From: Prorocentrum cordatum
Taxonomy: Eukaryota > Sar > Dinophyceae > Prorocentrales > Prorocentraceae
Length of the DNA stretch: 64,000 bases
Assembly: GCA_963575745.1 (NCBI GenBank)
Contig: CAUYUJ010019622.1
Coordinates: 60,001-124,000, forward strand
Direction: 5' to 3'
Part shown: positions 1-12,245 of the stretch, piece after piece
Layout: every line of letters starts with the position of its first letter
How positions within the stretch are numbered: the stretch's first letter is position 1
Translations under genes and position numbers: made by a program
Notes under the pieces: generated by a model
Databases searched by the model: none
The model's input: the letters and a program-made list of their open reading frames with translations, nothing else
What the model was told of the DNA's origin: nothing

Positions 1-885
1 AATCAGCATCAGCATCATCATCGCCAGATCAGCACCATCATCAGCTTCAGCATCATCGTCAGCATCGTCTGTAAACAACATCACCACCATCAGCAACAAC
101 ATCGCCACCATCATCACCAACAACAACATAAACGTCAGCAGCATCAGCATCATGATCGGAATCAGCATCATCAGCAGCATCAACATCATCATCAGCAACA
201 TCATCATCATCAGCATCAACATCGTCATCATCAGCATCATCATCGCCGTCAGCATCGTCAACATCATCATGATAATCATCATCAGCATCAGCAACATCAT
301 CATCAGCATCATCAGTACCAGCACAATCGTCAGCATCATCAGCATCAGCATCATCATCATCATTCTCAAACTCATCATCATCATCGACATCAGTATCAGC
401 ATCCGAGTCCCATCATAATCATCAGAATCAGCGCCAGCCGTATCACCATCAACATCATCATCAGCAGCAACATCAGCATCAGTATCCTCAGCATCGTCAC
501 CACCACCATCATCATATTCATCATCAGCATCGTCATCACCAGCAGCAGCAGGATCATCGTCATCACCAGCACGATCAGCAGCATCATCATCGTCACCATC
601 ACCAGCAGCAACAACATCAGCAGTAACACCATCATCGAACATCGTCGACGACATCGTCATCAAGATCGTCAGCGTCATCATCGACATCAACAGCAGCATC
701 AGCTTCAGCATCATCAGCATCAGCTCCATCATCATCATCATCAGCAGCAGCAGCAGTTACACCATTGGCATCATCAGCCTATGCAACAGCAACATCAGAC
801 GGATCATCATCACAACCGTCAGCAGCAGCATCTTCACCAGTATCCTCATTAGAAGCCGTCGCCATGTGTAGTGGGGCGTCGCCTG
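1..885. repeat. Imperfect CAT/CAG trinucleotide microsatellite
   Basis: Nearly uninterrupted CAT, CAG and CAA triplets with point variants. Open frames of poly-Ile, poly-Ser, poly-His or poly-Met type exist here only because a triplet repeat avoids stops. I see no gene. Confidence 0.95.
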
Positions 886-889
886 GACC

Positions 890-1411
890 TGAGGGAGGAC
901 AGGAGGGCGAGGAGAGCGGAACGTGGGTGTGTGGGTGGGTGGGTGTGGGTGTGGGTGTAGGTGCGTGCGCGCGTGTGGGTGTGGGTGTGGGTGTGGGGGT
1001 GGGTGTGGGTGCGCGTGCGTGCGTGCGTGCGTGTGCGTGTGTGTATGTGAGGATGCGTGTGTGTGTGTATGTGTATGGTTGTATGTGTGTATGAGTATAC
1101 ATATACGCGTGTGCGTCAATGTAGGTGTGTATGCGTGTGTGTGGGTGTGTGTGTGCGTGTGGGTGTGTAGATGTGTGTCTGTGTGTGTGCCTGTGTGTAC
1201 GTGTGTGTGTGCGTGTGTGTGTGAATGTGTGTGTGGGGGGTGTGGGTGTGCGTGTGCGTGGGTGGGTGGGTTGGTGTGTGGGGTGTGTGCGTATGTGTGT
1301 GTGTGTGGGTGTGTGTGTGTGGGAGTGCGTGTGTGTGAGTGTGTGTGTGTGGGTGCGTGTGTGTGTGTGTGTGTGGGTGGTTGTGTGTGTTTGTGCGTGC
1401 GTATGGTTGTG

Positions 1412-1503
<92 letters not shown>

Positions 1504-2015
1504 GGGGGGGTGCGTGGGTGCGTGTGTGCGTGCGTGCGTGAGTGCGTGTGTGCGTGCGTGCATCCGTGTTTGTGTGTGGGTGTGACTGGGTGTGTGTGTG
1601 TGTGTGTGTGCGTGGGTGTGGCTGTGTGTGTGGGTGTGTACGTGTGTATGGGTGCGTGTGTGTGTGCGCGTGTGTGCGTGGGTGCGCGCGTGCGTGCGAG
1701 CGTGAGTGTGTGCGTGCGTACGTTCGTGCGTGCGCGAGTGCGTGGGTGCGTGGGTGTGTGTGTGTGTGTGCGCGTGCGCGTGTGCGTGTACGTGAGTGTG
1801 TGTGTGTGTGTGTGCGTGTGCGTGTGCCTGTGCGTGTGCGTGGGTGCGTGAGTGCGTGGGTTCGTGGGTGCGTGTGCGTTTGCGTTTGCGTGTGCGTGTG
1901 CGCGTGTGCGTGTGTGTGTGCGTGTGCCTGTGTGCGTGGGTTCGTGGGTGTGTGGGTGTGTGGGTGGGTGTGCGGGTGTGTGTGGGTGTGTGTGGGTGTG
2001 TGTGTGACCCGCACG
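890..2015. repeat. GT/GTGC alternating purine-pyrimidine array (about 1.1 kb)
   Basis: A long run of GT dinucleotides broken by GC, GG and GA steps, including a nearly pure (GT)n core near 1420-1500. Alternating purine-pyrimidine DNA of this length is a classical Z-DNA-prone sequence. Open frames of His-Thr or Cys-Val type are repeat artefacts. Confidence 0.95.
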
Positions 2016-2451
2016 TGTGACATGTTTGTCAGTGCCGCTGGCGACCCCGTGGCAGCTCCGACAGGCGACAGACGCCTGCCAGGGGGAAGATGCAGCCGCA
2101 CTTCTCAGGTTGGGCTCGCGGCGGCTGTGATGTAACCGTTTGCCAGTCGGCGTTCATGGCAGATACGGTGCAGCTTTCATGACAGGTGTCAGTTGCAGTC
2201 GGACATCGGCCAGAAGAAGCTCCCGCAAGAACATGAGATCCTCCGCCGCCCAAGTTCACCGAACCTCCAAGGGTATCCTCCCCAGAATGCACAAGAGCAT
2301 CCAACCAACAACAAGAACACTAGGGTACCCTCACCCGAACCGACCTCGAACTTATACCCCGGTCTGACTGTAAAAGAATGCGTGCGCTTTCCGCGCATCC
2401 CGTTATCAAAGAGCGGTAGGAGCGGGAATGGAGGGAGGAGACGAGGTGGTC
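2016..2451. other. Unique-sequence spacer or intron
   Basis: Non-repetitive DNA between the GT array and a candidate exon. No recognisable domain in any frame. Confidence 0.4.
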
Positions 2452-2493
2452 CTCGGTGAGCTGCACTATCTCGGAGTCCCTGCCCTCCAAGAC
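2452..2493 (-). CDS. Candidate short exon of a coiled-coil gene (14 residues)
   Basis: On the minus strand an AG|G acceptor (CGAAG|GTC) precedes 42 nt that translate in phase 0 to VLEGRDSEIVQLTE, with a possible GA donor after the final GAG. The peptide is charged and helix-forming, like the other short candidate exons upstream on this strand (6.6, 11.6, 13.5, 21.6 kb). Phase 0 at both ends agrees with them. Nothing else supports it; it could be chance. Confidence 0.25.
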
Positions 2494-4430
2494 CTTCGCG
2501 GGAGCGCCGCACGCCCAGCTCCAGTGCACCGTATCCTTCTCCGTCTCCTCCTCCCTCCTTCTCCTCCTCCTCCTCCACAACCATGAACAGGACCGCACTT
2601 GCCGTCGTTCGGGAAGGAAGGCACCGAGGTCATTACGCATGGATTCTCGTTGTTCCGGCTTGCTCCATTATACGACACAGGTTCATGGTGAGGCCAGTTC
2701 ACGACCATCTTGCAATGAGGATGGCAGCATTTCTTCTTGTGCTCTTTATGCTCATCTGTCGTTTGTTCCATGGGAGTGGCTAGTCCTCCCGTCACTTTGG
2801 GTTGGTGTCAAGCCCGAAGAGAACAAACGAACCAAGCGAAAAGCACCAGAAGGACCGAGATATCCCTGTTTCGGGGTGGACGTCTGGTCCGCTGTATCTC
2901 GAGAGTGTGTCAGTGGCTAAAGTGCCGCTGGGATGGAGCGCCCAAACGAGAATGTTTCAGCAGCCTTATAACAACCTCGGAGCAGAGGATTATAAGAATT
3001 GTGCATTCCCTTTAGGGCCCCTTTCAAGAAAGGCCCCTGTCGCAGATGGGAATGGCCTAGGAATAGTCCTCCTCCTTCCCCTCCTCCTCCTCCTCCTCCT
3101 CTTCCTCCTCCTCCTGTTCGCTGTTCGCTCTCTGCTTTGGGGTCGAGATAGACGCAGCCACCCCTCATCCTTCTCATCATGATTCTCACCCTCACCCTCA
3201 CTCTCACCTTCAACCCATTATCCTCCTCCACCTCGTCATCCTCCTCCTCACACGCATCCTCCTCCCTACACCTTCCTCCTCCTCCTCCTGACGAGCCCTC
3301 GTATCGACTCTGTTGTCTTCCCTCTCGCCGCCCCTCGTCGAGAGATGCGCTGGCGCTTCGCCCACCAGTAGAGCCTTGTTAACCGACTAGCAAAGACAAT
3401 CGGTCTACGCAACCGAGAACCCGATCCGTATCCCAAATCATGCTTATATGCCAGCATAGCAGGGAGACAAGTGTTTCTTCGAAGCGTGTGGCCCCTGAGC
3501 TTGAATGCTCCAACTATACGAATGGACGCGGTGTTCCAAGATCTGGTTATCGCCCGAAGCAGCCTCAAGATCCATAAAAATGGGGCATTGGATCTCAGTC
3601 AGCTGTACGGACAGAGGGTGCGTGGATGCGGCCTATTGCTCGAGACCTCCTCACGACTTCTGACCGACAAGTTGAAAATATCAGACACGGTTACACGGAC
3701 TGGGGCCGGCGCATGGTCAAAACGCCCGAGACTCCCTCGAAGACGATGAACTCAAGGTTTGAGCTATTTGGGGGCGTGCCGTTTCAAAGGTAAGCCCTAG
3801 CTTCAAACCATCACGCGCTACAATGCTGATATGCATGGCTTCCAGCAATCGCACGGACGGGAAGAGTGGTGGCTCACTTTCAAAAACGTGTCCCGCTTGG
3901 ACAAAACCCACACTTCTTTTAAGCTTCTGCAAGCTACGTGGACGGAGGACGATTCACTATGAGGATCCAGTCCAGAAGGCTCTGGCTCTTCCAGAATCCC
4001 TGGCTTCCTGACCCTTGGCGTGGCGACGTGGGATCTCTTCGGCTCGAGCCGCGAGGCATCGAAGCCAATCGCTCTTCTCCTGGGCGCCCTGGATCAAGGG
4101 CCCTGGACGACAGCGGGCGGGCGCAAGCGTGGAAAGAGAGAGAGTGAGAGAGAGAAACAGACCAAGGGAGGCTGACGAGAGGGGATGATGCGAGAAGATG
4201 TGGCAACAAACATTGTACGACGCGGAAGATTAACATGGCGGAGTCGCAAAGGACATCGCCACGCTGGCCCCCCCTAGGTACTGGACCCGAGGAAGACCTG
4301 TTGGACGCTCACCTTATCATCGGAAGCTCACTGCCGTGCCAGGGAATACCCACGAAAAGCGAACCTGCGCGGGAGAGTGCACCGAAGCATGCCAGACGTA
4401 CCCCTTCTCATGACCAACCACCCTTCACCT
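2494..4430. other. Mostly unique DNA with short CTC tracts
   Basis: Contains CTC-rich pyrimidine tracts near 2545-2575, 3065-3120 and 3185-3290. The rest is unique and no frame of either strand shows a recognisable protein. Confidence 0.4.
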
Positions 4431-4721
4431 CAGCCTCTTCGTCCTGCTCAACGTCCTCCCCCTCCTCCTCCTCCTGCTCTTCCGCCTTTTCCTGCTCTTC
4501 CTCCACCTCCTCCTCCTACTCCTCCTCCTTGTGCTTTTCCGCGTCCTCCTGGCGTTCCTGCCCCCCCCGTCCCAGGCAATATCAGTACTCCTCCTCGTCC
4601 TCCTCGTCCACCTGCTGCTCCTCCTCCTTCTCCTCCTCCTCCGCCTCTTCTGGATCATCATCATAATCAAACGAATCATCATAAGCAGAATCAGAATCCT
4701 AATCCTAATCATCATCATCCT

Positions 4722-4799
<78 letters not shown>

Positions 4800-4808
4800 T
4801 ACCATCAG

Positions 4809-4839
<31 letters not shown>

Positions 4840-5461
4840 GTCGTCGTCGTCGTCGTCATCATCATCAGCATCATTATCATCGCCATCGTCGTCATCATAA
4901 TGATCATCGTGATCATTCCCATCCACACCATCATGAGCATCCTCATCGGCAGCATACTCAGCATCAGTACCATCCTCGCATCAAAGTGGTCGTCCTTATC
5001 ATCATCTGCAGCATCATCAGAATCGCCATAGTCATCAGCACCAGTATCATCCTCATCACAGTTGCAGCATCACCAGCATCCTCAGCTTCATCGCCATCGT
5101 CACCATCTGCACTAGCATCAGCATCATAATCATCATCAGCATCATCATCATGATCATCGTCATCATCACCATCATCATCAACGTCATCATCATCATCACC
5201 ATTAGCATCATCATCAGCATCCCCATCAGCATCACAACCATCCTCCTCCTCCTCCTCATCCTCCTCATCATCAGCATCACAATCATCGTCATCATCAGAA
5301 TCGCCATCATAGTTTCCCATCCTCAGCACCCTCATTATCCGCATTAGCTGCAACCCCAATATCATCAGTATCATCGTGAGCATCATCATTCCCGTCAACG
5401 TCAGCATCCTCATTACCATCAGCAGCATCATCACCATCACCATCATCATAACCATCATTAC

Positions 5462-5499
<38 letters not shown>

Positions 5500-6545
5500 G
5501 CAACATCAACATCACCATACTCATCAGTACCATCATCATGTGTACCATCCTCATCATCAACAGCAGGAGCACCAGCAGGAGCACCATCATCGTCATCGTT
5601 ATCATCATCATCTTCAGCCTCGGCATAATCCTCATCCTCATCCTCCTCCTTCTACGCCTCCTCCTCATCATCATCACAGTCATCGTCAACATCAGTATCA
5701 TCAGCATCAGCATCAGCATCGGCATCAGCATCACCATCATCAACATCATCGTGATCATGGTCAACATCAGCATCATCATCATCGTACGCATCAGCATAGG
5801 CAACAGCATCATTTTCATCATAATCATCACCATCATCATAGTCATCGTCGGCATAATCATTATCATCAGCATCAGCATTAGCTTCAGCATCAGCATCATC
5901 ATCATCAACATCATCGTCAACATGATCATGAGCATCATAATCATCATCCTCACCATCATCGCCAACAGCATCGTCAGCATCATCATCGTAAGCATCAGCA
6001 TAGGCAACATCATCATCAGCATCATCAGTATTATCAGTATCATCATCACCAGCATCATCATAATCATCACCATCATCGTCATTATGATCAGAATCATCAT
6101 CACCATCACAATCACCATCATCAACAAAATCAGCATCATCATCAGCATCACCATCTTCCTGATCGTCCTCATCATCATCTTCATCATGCGCATCATCATT
6201 ATCATCATCAGCAGTGTCCTCATTATCAGCATCATCATCATAGTTGTCATCGTCACCAGCAACATCAATATCCTCATCATCATCATAATCATCATCGTCA
6301 TCAGCAACAGCATCATCATCATCCTTCTCGCCGTCATCACCATAACCGTCATTATCCTTAGCAGCATCAGCATCCTCATCATAATCATCGTCATCATCAG
6401 CAGCATCCTCATCTTCCTCATCATCTTCATCATTATCATCATCATCATCATCACCATCTTCCTCCTCCTCATCATCATCGTCGTCATCACCATGACCATG
6501 AGCGTCAACATTGTCACTATCGTGGTCATCGTCCGCGTCGCTCTC
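4430..6545. repeat. CTC then CAT trinucleotide field (about 2.1 kb)
   Basis: Pyrimidine-rich CTC repeats (4430-4650) pass into CAT/CAG repeats (4650-6540) with a pure (CAT)n block around 4725-4800. Poly-Ile, poly-His, poly-Asp and poly-Met frames are artefacts. If the exon at 6555-6620 is real, this is the intron 3' of it. Confidence 0.95.
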
Positions 6546-6554
6546 CCCGAGAAC

Positions 6555-6620
6555 CTGCAGCAGCTCCTGCCGGTCGGCCTCGTGCTCCTGGATCCGCCGC
6601 TCGGCCGCGCGGATTTCGCC
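6555..6620 (-). CDS. Candidate coiled-coil exon (22 residues)
   Basis: Minus strand: a pyrimidine-rich tract and AG|G acceptor (CTGCGAG|GGC) are followed by 66 nt in phase 0, reading GEIRAAERRIQEHEADRQ and then ELLQ, then a GT donor (CAG|GTTCTC). The peptide has alternating charge and heptad spacing typical of a coiled coil. It is isolated between microsatellites, which makes a conserved coding island plausible. Family unknown. Confidence 0.45.
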
Positions 6621-6689
6621 CTCGCAGCGGGGGAGACAAGAGGCAGGAGGATGGGGCAGGGGAGGGTGAGGGGGAGGGCGAAATGGTGA

Positions 6690-7271
6690 TGGTTAGCAGT
6701 GGAGAGCGGTGGGGAGGGGCAGGGGAGAGGGGGGGGGAAAAAAGGTGATGTTGGTGAGGGTGACGACGATGATTATGAAGGTGAGGATCCAGAAGATGAT
6801 CGGGGGTGCTGGTGGTGGTGATGATGGTTGTGATGTTGATGATGTGTTGATGTTGAAGTTGATGGTGATGATTATGATGATGGAGGTGGTGGTGGTGATG
6901 ACGATGACGATGACGATGACGATGATGATTACATTGACAACGATGGTGATGATGATGGTGATGATGACGAGGACGGTGATGATAGTGATGATGATGTTGA
7001 TGATGATGGTAATGATGCTGACGAGGATGGTGATGATGATGATGAGGATGATGATGACGATTATAATGATGCTGATGATGATGGTCATGGCCGTGATGAT
7101 GGTGATGATGATGGTGATGATGATGGTGATGATGATGATGATGATGATGACGTTGAGCGTGCGGGCCAGAGGCGCGAACCCTTCCTTCTGCCTGTGTCTG
7201 ATGCCGTTCTCCTCATCTGGCCTCGTCATCCGCATCATCATTAACACCACCATAATCAGAATCATAATCAC

Positions 7272-7309
<38 letters not shown>

Positions 7310-7665
7310 CCCTCCTCCTTGTCATCATTATCATTATCATCCCTCTGTGCATCATAATCATCATCCTCATCCTCCTCCGCATCATCAACAGCCTCAGCAT
7401 CATCCACATCATCATTGTCAGCATAGACATCCCATTATCAACATCATCAGCAGCAGCACAACCAGCATCATCATCAGCATCAGCATCATCATCGTCATCG
7501 CCATCCTCACCGTCAGCATCATCAGCATCATCGTCAGCATCATCGTCATCGTCATCGTCATCACCATCACCGTCATCACCATCAGCAGCAGCAACACCAT
7601 CGTCATCAGCAACATCATTGTCGCCGTCCTCGTCCGCATCCTCATCCTTACCCTCATCCTCATCA
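6690..7665. repeat. GAT array facing a CAT array
   Basis: G-rich DNA (6640-6740) leads to a GAT-type array (6740-7155). About 60 bp of unique DNA then separates it from a CAT-type array (7216-7665), which is the reverse-complement repeat, so the pair forms an interrupted inverted repeat. Confidence 0.9.
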
Positions 7666-8136
7666 TGCCCGGCGCTCTTTCCAAAAACTTGATCCCGGTG
7701 TGAAGGGCGAGAGGGGATGCTGGCCAACGGGCGGGCGGCCACCGGAACTCTGGGCGCAGATCAGCCTGCGAAAGCTGATCGCGAGCAAGAAGGGCACTGG
7801 GGCGAGAAAGCTGCAGAGGAAGTCGTCTCCCCCATCATTGAAGGGGAACGCCAGGGGGGTACTGGCTCAGGAAGGGAAACATCGAGCTGGAATCGGCGAT
7901 ACATCGCCGATAGATCGGCGATAGGCTCTCGATTGCGAAATCGCACGGGCCTGGGCGGGGTGGAGTACCAGACCCCTTCTCAGTGGTCAATGGGCCATCG
8001 GGGGTCGATGCATCCCCCCCTGAGCGTATCCGCCCTACCGTTGCCCCCAAGAAGTCCGTTTCTCAGTTGAGCTCGCCGAGCTGCCATGATGCACGACGTT
8101 CCTTTTTCGAACAGACCGCTCCAGTGCTGAGGGTTG
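7666..8136. other. Unique DNA with a small palindrome cluster
   Basis: Holds overlapping palindromic words around GATCGGCGAT and ATCGCCGAT at 7890-7925. The segment GGCCAACGGGCGG...CTGGGCGCA (7722-7760) recurs at 8381-8415. No gene seen. Confidence 0.5.
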
Positions 8137-8370
8137 CAAGTGGTAAGGCTTCGGGCTGCGCACAGACAGCCCCCCCAGGTAGTCCCGGCTGGCCTCCACA
8201 GGCCCCCCGAGTAGTCCAAGCTGGCCTCAACAGCCCCTCCGAGTAGTCCAGGGCGGACTCAACACTTCAAGCGGCGCCACGGTGTTCGGACTGCTCGGGG
8301 GAGCCTATTGAGGCCACAAGGGACTGCCTGGGGGGTCTGTCTGTGCACAACCCGGAGCCTTGCCAGTTGA
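8137..8370. repeat. Foldback element with arms of about 80 bp
   Basis: The left arm (about 8137-8222) and right arm (about 8287-8368) are imperfect reverse complements. Both contain GCACAGACAG, CCCCCCAGG and a GAG(T/C)AGTCC motif. The left arm carries an extra direct duplication of the GGCCTC...GAGTAGTCC segment. It looks like a MITE-type element without coding capacity. Confidence 0.7.
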
Positions 8371-8380
8371 GAGAAGGTCT

Positions 8381-9684
8381 GGCCAACGGGCGGCCATCAG
8401 AACTGTCTGGGCGCACGGCGGGACGCCGCGCAGCCTCAAGCGGAAGTAAAGATCTCGACCTACAACTGCTGGTCCGACCTCACCCGCACTGTCCTTTGCC
8501 GTGCGAGGCGCTCCAGCAAGGGCCTCGCCTTCGGCGCATCCTCGGCCTGGGCGGAAGCCGGCAAAAGGCTGGCGGAAGCCTGCTGAAGGGAAACGAACGT
8601 TTGGAGCGCTTGCTCGCCCTTCGTCGGGCTTCTGGTTTAGCAGAATGCCTATACCAGCGCCGTCCACACTGTAGTTTAGAGCCCCACACGAGACCTCCTG
8701 CGCCGAAGGAACATTGTGGGTAGTGCGCTTGAAGGCGCGCTTGGTGGTGAAGTGAAACGGCGGCGGATGAGCTGGCGGAAGGTCGGCGGAAGGCGGCGGA
8801 AGCAAAAGCGAGACGCCAACATGCTTGGATTCAGGGTTGCCGAAATCGCCAAATTGCCGATTCAGAAGTCGAAGGCTGACACTGCGAGGTGCGACAGCTG
8901 CGGCACCGAGCACGGCACGTGATGCAGAGCGTGCAGGAGAGCCGCCGCGCAGCCCCGATTACAGTGACGCTCTGGCTTGACACGCGCCTGGCGATTACTG
9001 CAGCGATGACGCCTCACCCTCCCGCACCCAGGATGACACAAAACCGAATCGGAAAACCGAACTGGCCTTAGGAATACATCGCATCGGCAGGAATTGGCAG
9101 GAAGATCGGAAGGCACCGGAATCGACGCCCGCCGGCGCAAGCCGAGGCATGCACGAAGAAATACAGACTGAAGCCAGAGTGCAGAGTCGAATCGAACCGA
9201 GACCAGAACCCTCGAAACCGAATCCGCTCGATGGGCAGAGTCGAAGTGGCTCCGGCGCCTCCCCCTCGCCTTCCACCACTCAGGGCTGCGCGTGTGCAGC
9301 ACGCCGCCGTGCGCCACGGCCTGCGCCACAGCCGATGCCCAGCTCGGCACGCGCGCTCAGAACTCGAGGCGAGAGGCACGGCGGACAGGAGGGCCGCCCA
9401 TTGGCCTCGAGGAGGCACCCTCTCTTGGCCCCGGAGGGCAGGGAGCTCCAGCCGGGGGACCCCAAAGCCGTGCGGTGACCCCGAATCCCCACCGACGCAT
9501 CACGCGGTGTGGTCACCACGCCGTGTAGGGGGCCCCACCAGCTCAGCCAGAAACGATGCTGACAGACGTTTTTCGATCCAGTTTAACTGTCGACGTGGCC
9601 TTCGGTGCCCCAGCAGGGCATTGCGCCCGCGCGCGCAAAGGCGCCGCGGGGGCGCCCTGCCGCCGCCTCGGGCGGGACGCCCGT
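8381..9684. other. Unique GC-rich DNA
   Basis: No convincing exon or element found. Short internal repeats of GGCGGAAG type occur near 8560-8810. Confidence 0.35.
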
Positions 9685-9870
9685 GAGGGTCCTCCTCCTC
9701 CTCCTCCTCCTCCTCGTCCTCCTCCTCCTCCTCCTCCTCATCCTTCTCCGTTTCCTTCTCCTCCTCGTCCTCCTCCTCTCCTCCACCTACTCCTCCTCCT
9801 GCTCCCTGGGACGCAACGCACCCAACGGGGCACGCCGTGACCCAACGCACCCAACGGGGCACGTCGTGAC
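9685..9870. repeat. CTC tract and a 28-bp tandem duplication
   Basis: CTC/TCC repeats at 9685-9805 are followed by two copies of ACGCACCCAACGGGGCACG at 9820-9870. Confidence 0.8.
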
Positions 9871-10009
9871 GCACCCTGCGAGGCCCTCGCGGGGCGGGGC
9901 GAGAGCTCGCCTCGCGCGGGGGCACACCACTGCGAGGACGCCGCGCGCCCGACGCGCAGCTGCCTCGGGCTGCGCCAGGCTGCAGTCAACGTCGCGATGC
10001 TGCCATCAT

Positions 10010-10570
10010 GTTCTCTCTCCTCCTCCCTCCTCCTCCTCCTCCTCCTCCTCCTTCCTCCTCCTCTCCCCTCCTCCTCCTCCTCCTCCCCTCCATCCTCCTC
10101 CTTCTCCTCCCTCCTCCTCCTCCTCTCCTCCTCCTCCTCCTCCCTCCTCCTCCTCCTCCTCTCCTCCTCCTCCTCCTCTCTCTCCTCTCCTTCTCCCCCC
10201 CCCCTCCTCATCCTCCTCCTCCTCATCCTCCTCCCTCCTCTCCTCCTGCTGCTCCTCCCCCTCCCCTCCTCCTCCTCCTCCTCCTCCTCCCTCCCTCCTC
10301 CCTCCTCGTCCTCCCCCTCCTCCTCTCCTCCTCCTCCTCCTCCCTCCTCCTCTCCTCTTCCTCCTCCTCCTCACCCTCTCCTCCTCTCCTCCTCCTCCTC
10401 CGTTCTCCTCCTCCTCCTCCCTCTCCTCCCTCCTCCTCCTCCTCCCTCCTCCTCCTCCTCCTCCTCCTCCTCCCTCCTCCTCCTCCTCCTCCTCCTCCTC
10501 CTCCTCCTCCTCCTCCTCCTCCTCCTCTCCTCATTTCTCATCATCATCCTCCTCCTCCTTCTTCCCCCCC
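10010..10570. repeat. CTC/TCC polypyrimidine field (about 560 bp)
   Basis: Almost pure pyrimidine on the plus strand, built from CTC and CCTCC units. A homopurine-homopyrimidine tract of this length can form intramolecular triplex DNA. Poly-Ser, poly-Pro, poly-Leu and poly-Gly frames are artefacts. Confidence 0.95.
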
Positions 10571-10870
10571 CCCCTCAAGGGCGCCGAGAGGCCGAGGGAG
10601 CTCTACAACGCTGGAGCCGTTCCCATCATCGTCCCCTATCATCCTCCCAGTCATACGGATCGGGAAGTCCTGACACCCGAGGACCCGAAAGTGGCTACCG
10701 CGTCGCGCCGAAACGTAATGTGCCAGAACTGGCGGCGCGACACGCTATCCAAAAGACCTGGACCGTTACCGTCACCATCCATCATCCCTCTCCCTCCCTC
10801 CCCGTCCCTCATCCCTCAGCCCTCCATCGCAATTGTCGCCATTGTAACAATCATCATCCTTCATTCGTAT
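10571..10870. other. Unique spacer
   Basis: About 300 bp of non-repetitive DNA between the CTC and CAT fields. Nothing recognised. Confidence 0.35.
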
Positions 10871-11385
10871 CACAATACATACTCAGCATCACCTCCACCA
10901 CCACCATCATCATCACCACACTCCCTGAACATCCCTCATCATCAGCATCATCAGCATCTTCAGCATCATCATCATTCTCATCATCAGCATAAGCATGCAC
11001 AGCATCATCGCCATCATCAGCAGCAGCAACATCTCCATTATTAGCAGCATCATCACCATCAACATCACCATCATCAGCAGGAGCATCATCATCAGCACCA
11101 GCAGTATCGTCCGCAGCAGCATCACCATCATTATCAGCAGCATCATCACCATCATGTTATTCTTCTTCAGCAGCAGCATCGTCGTCATCATCAGCATCAA
11201 CATCAGCATCATCATCAGAAAGCATCATCAATCCTCCCCACCGTCATCATCATCATCATCATCAGCAGCATCAGCATCATCAGCATCATCAGCATCATCA
11301 GCATCATCATCGGTTTCTTCTTCTTCTTCTTCATCATCATCATCATCAGCATCTTCTTCTTCATCATCATCATCATCATCATCAG

Positions 11386-11439
<54 letters not shown>

Positions 11440-11445
11440 GATCAC
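10870..11445. repeat. CAT/CAG microsatellite
   Basis: CAT and CAG triplets with TCT interruptions (11310-11380), ending in pure (CAT)n at 11385-11440. Confidence 0.95.
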
Positions 11446-11596
11446 CCCTCATGGCCATCACCCCTCAACACCCCTCGTCATCCCTCACCCTCCCTCATCG
11501 TCCCTCGTCCCTCATCCCCCCTCCCGCCTCGCCCGGATCCTCTCCGACCCTGCGCCAGCGCTCCCGCCCTGCTGGAGCCCTGGGGGCCAAGCGCGC

Positions 11597-11683
11597 CTCC
11601 TGCTCGAGGTAGCTGTCGTGAATGGACTTGCGGGCGGCCATCGTGCGCAGGTAGAGGGTCTCCGTCTTCTGGAGCCGCTGCTC
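11597..11683 (-). CDS. Candidate coiled-coil exon (29 residues)
   Basis: Minus strand: AG|G acceptor (TTCCGAG|GAG), 87 nt in phase 0 reading EQRLQKTETLYLRTMAAR and then KSIHDSYLEQE, then a possible GC donor (CAGGAG|GCGCGC). The sequence is amphipathic and rich in E, K, R and Q, as expected of a coiled-coil rod. It is one of the two most protein-like of the short exons in the 2-22 kb interval. Confidence 0.5.
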
Positions 11684-11934
11684 CTCGGAAGCTCGAGCGC
11701 GCGATCGGACGAGCAGGCAGGCACGCGGCCGCGCGCGCGCACTGCCCCAGGGCCCTCCTCCTCCAGGCCAGCCTTCCCCTCCGCCATCCCTGTTCCACCT
11801 GACTCCTCCCCGTCGCAACCCGAAGCGTGTCAGTAGGGCGGGCTGGGCGGTTCGCCTGAGACTCCCTCACCGCTCATGATCCTGAAGCTGGAAGTGCGAT
11901 ACCGTCTCCCAGATGAAAGATGAGCCGTTTGGAA

Positions 11935-12245
11935 AAGGCGTCCCTCGCCTAAGCCTCGCGCAAATTCGTTTTCACATGGTGCAAGAGCTTCACAGATGGA
12001 GGGCGAACCGCTTTCAAAAATGTGGCAATCGCCTTAGTGCCCCGCAGATTCGCCTTCGAATAATACAAGATCTTCACGGATAGAGGGTGGCCCCCTTTCA
12101 AAATGTGGCTCTCACATTCGCGCCGCGCACATTCATCATTCGTCTTCAACGTGAGCAAGAGATCACGGATAGAGGTCGGTTCATCTCAAAATGTGGCTCT
12201 CGTGTTAGCGCCGAGCACATTCGTCGTAAAAGTTCACAACAGCTT
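11935..12245. repeat. Tandem repeat, period about 86 bp, about 3 units
   Basis: The motif TTCACGGATAGAGGG followed by TTTCAAAATGTGGC recurs at about 11991, 12076 and 12163 with drift. Confidence 0.75.

Noticed and set aside
152-1851. Long open frames of poly-Ile, His-Thr or Cys-Val type
   Set aside because: They exist on several frames and both strands at once because di- and trinucleotide repeats lack stops. There is no non-repetitive protein content.
9605-11044. 479-residue Ser/Pro/Leu/His-rich open frame
   Set aside because: Runs through CTC and CAT microsatellites; competing frames of similar length overlap it on both strands.
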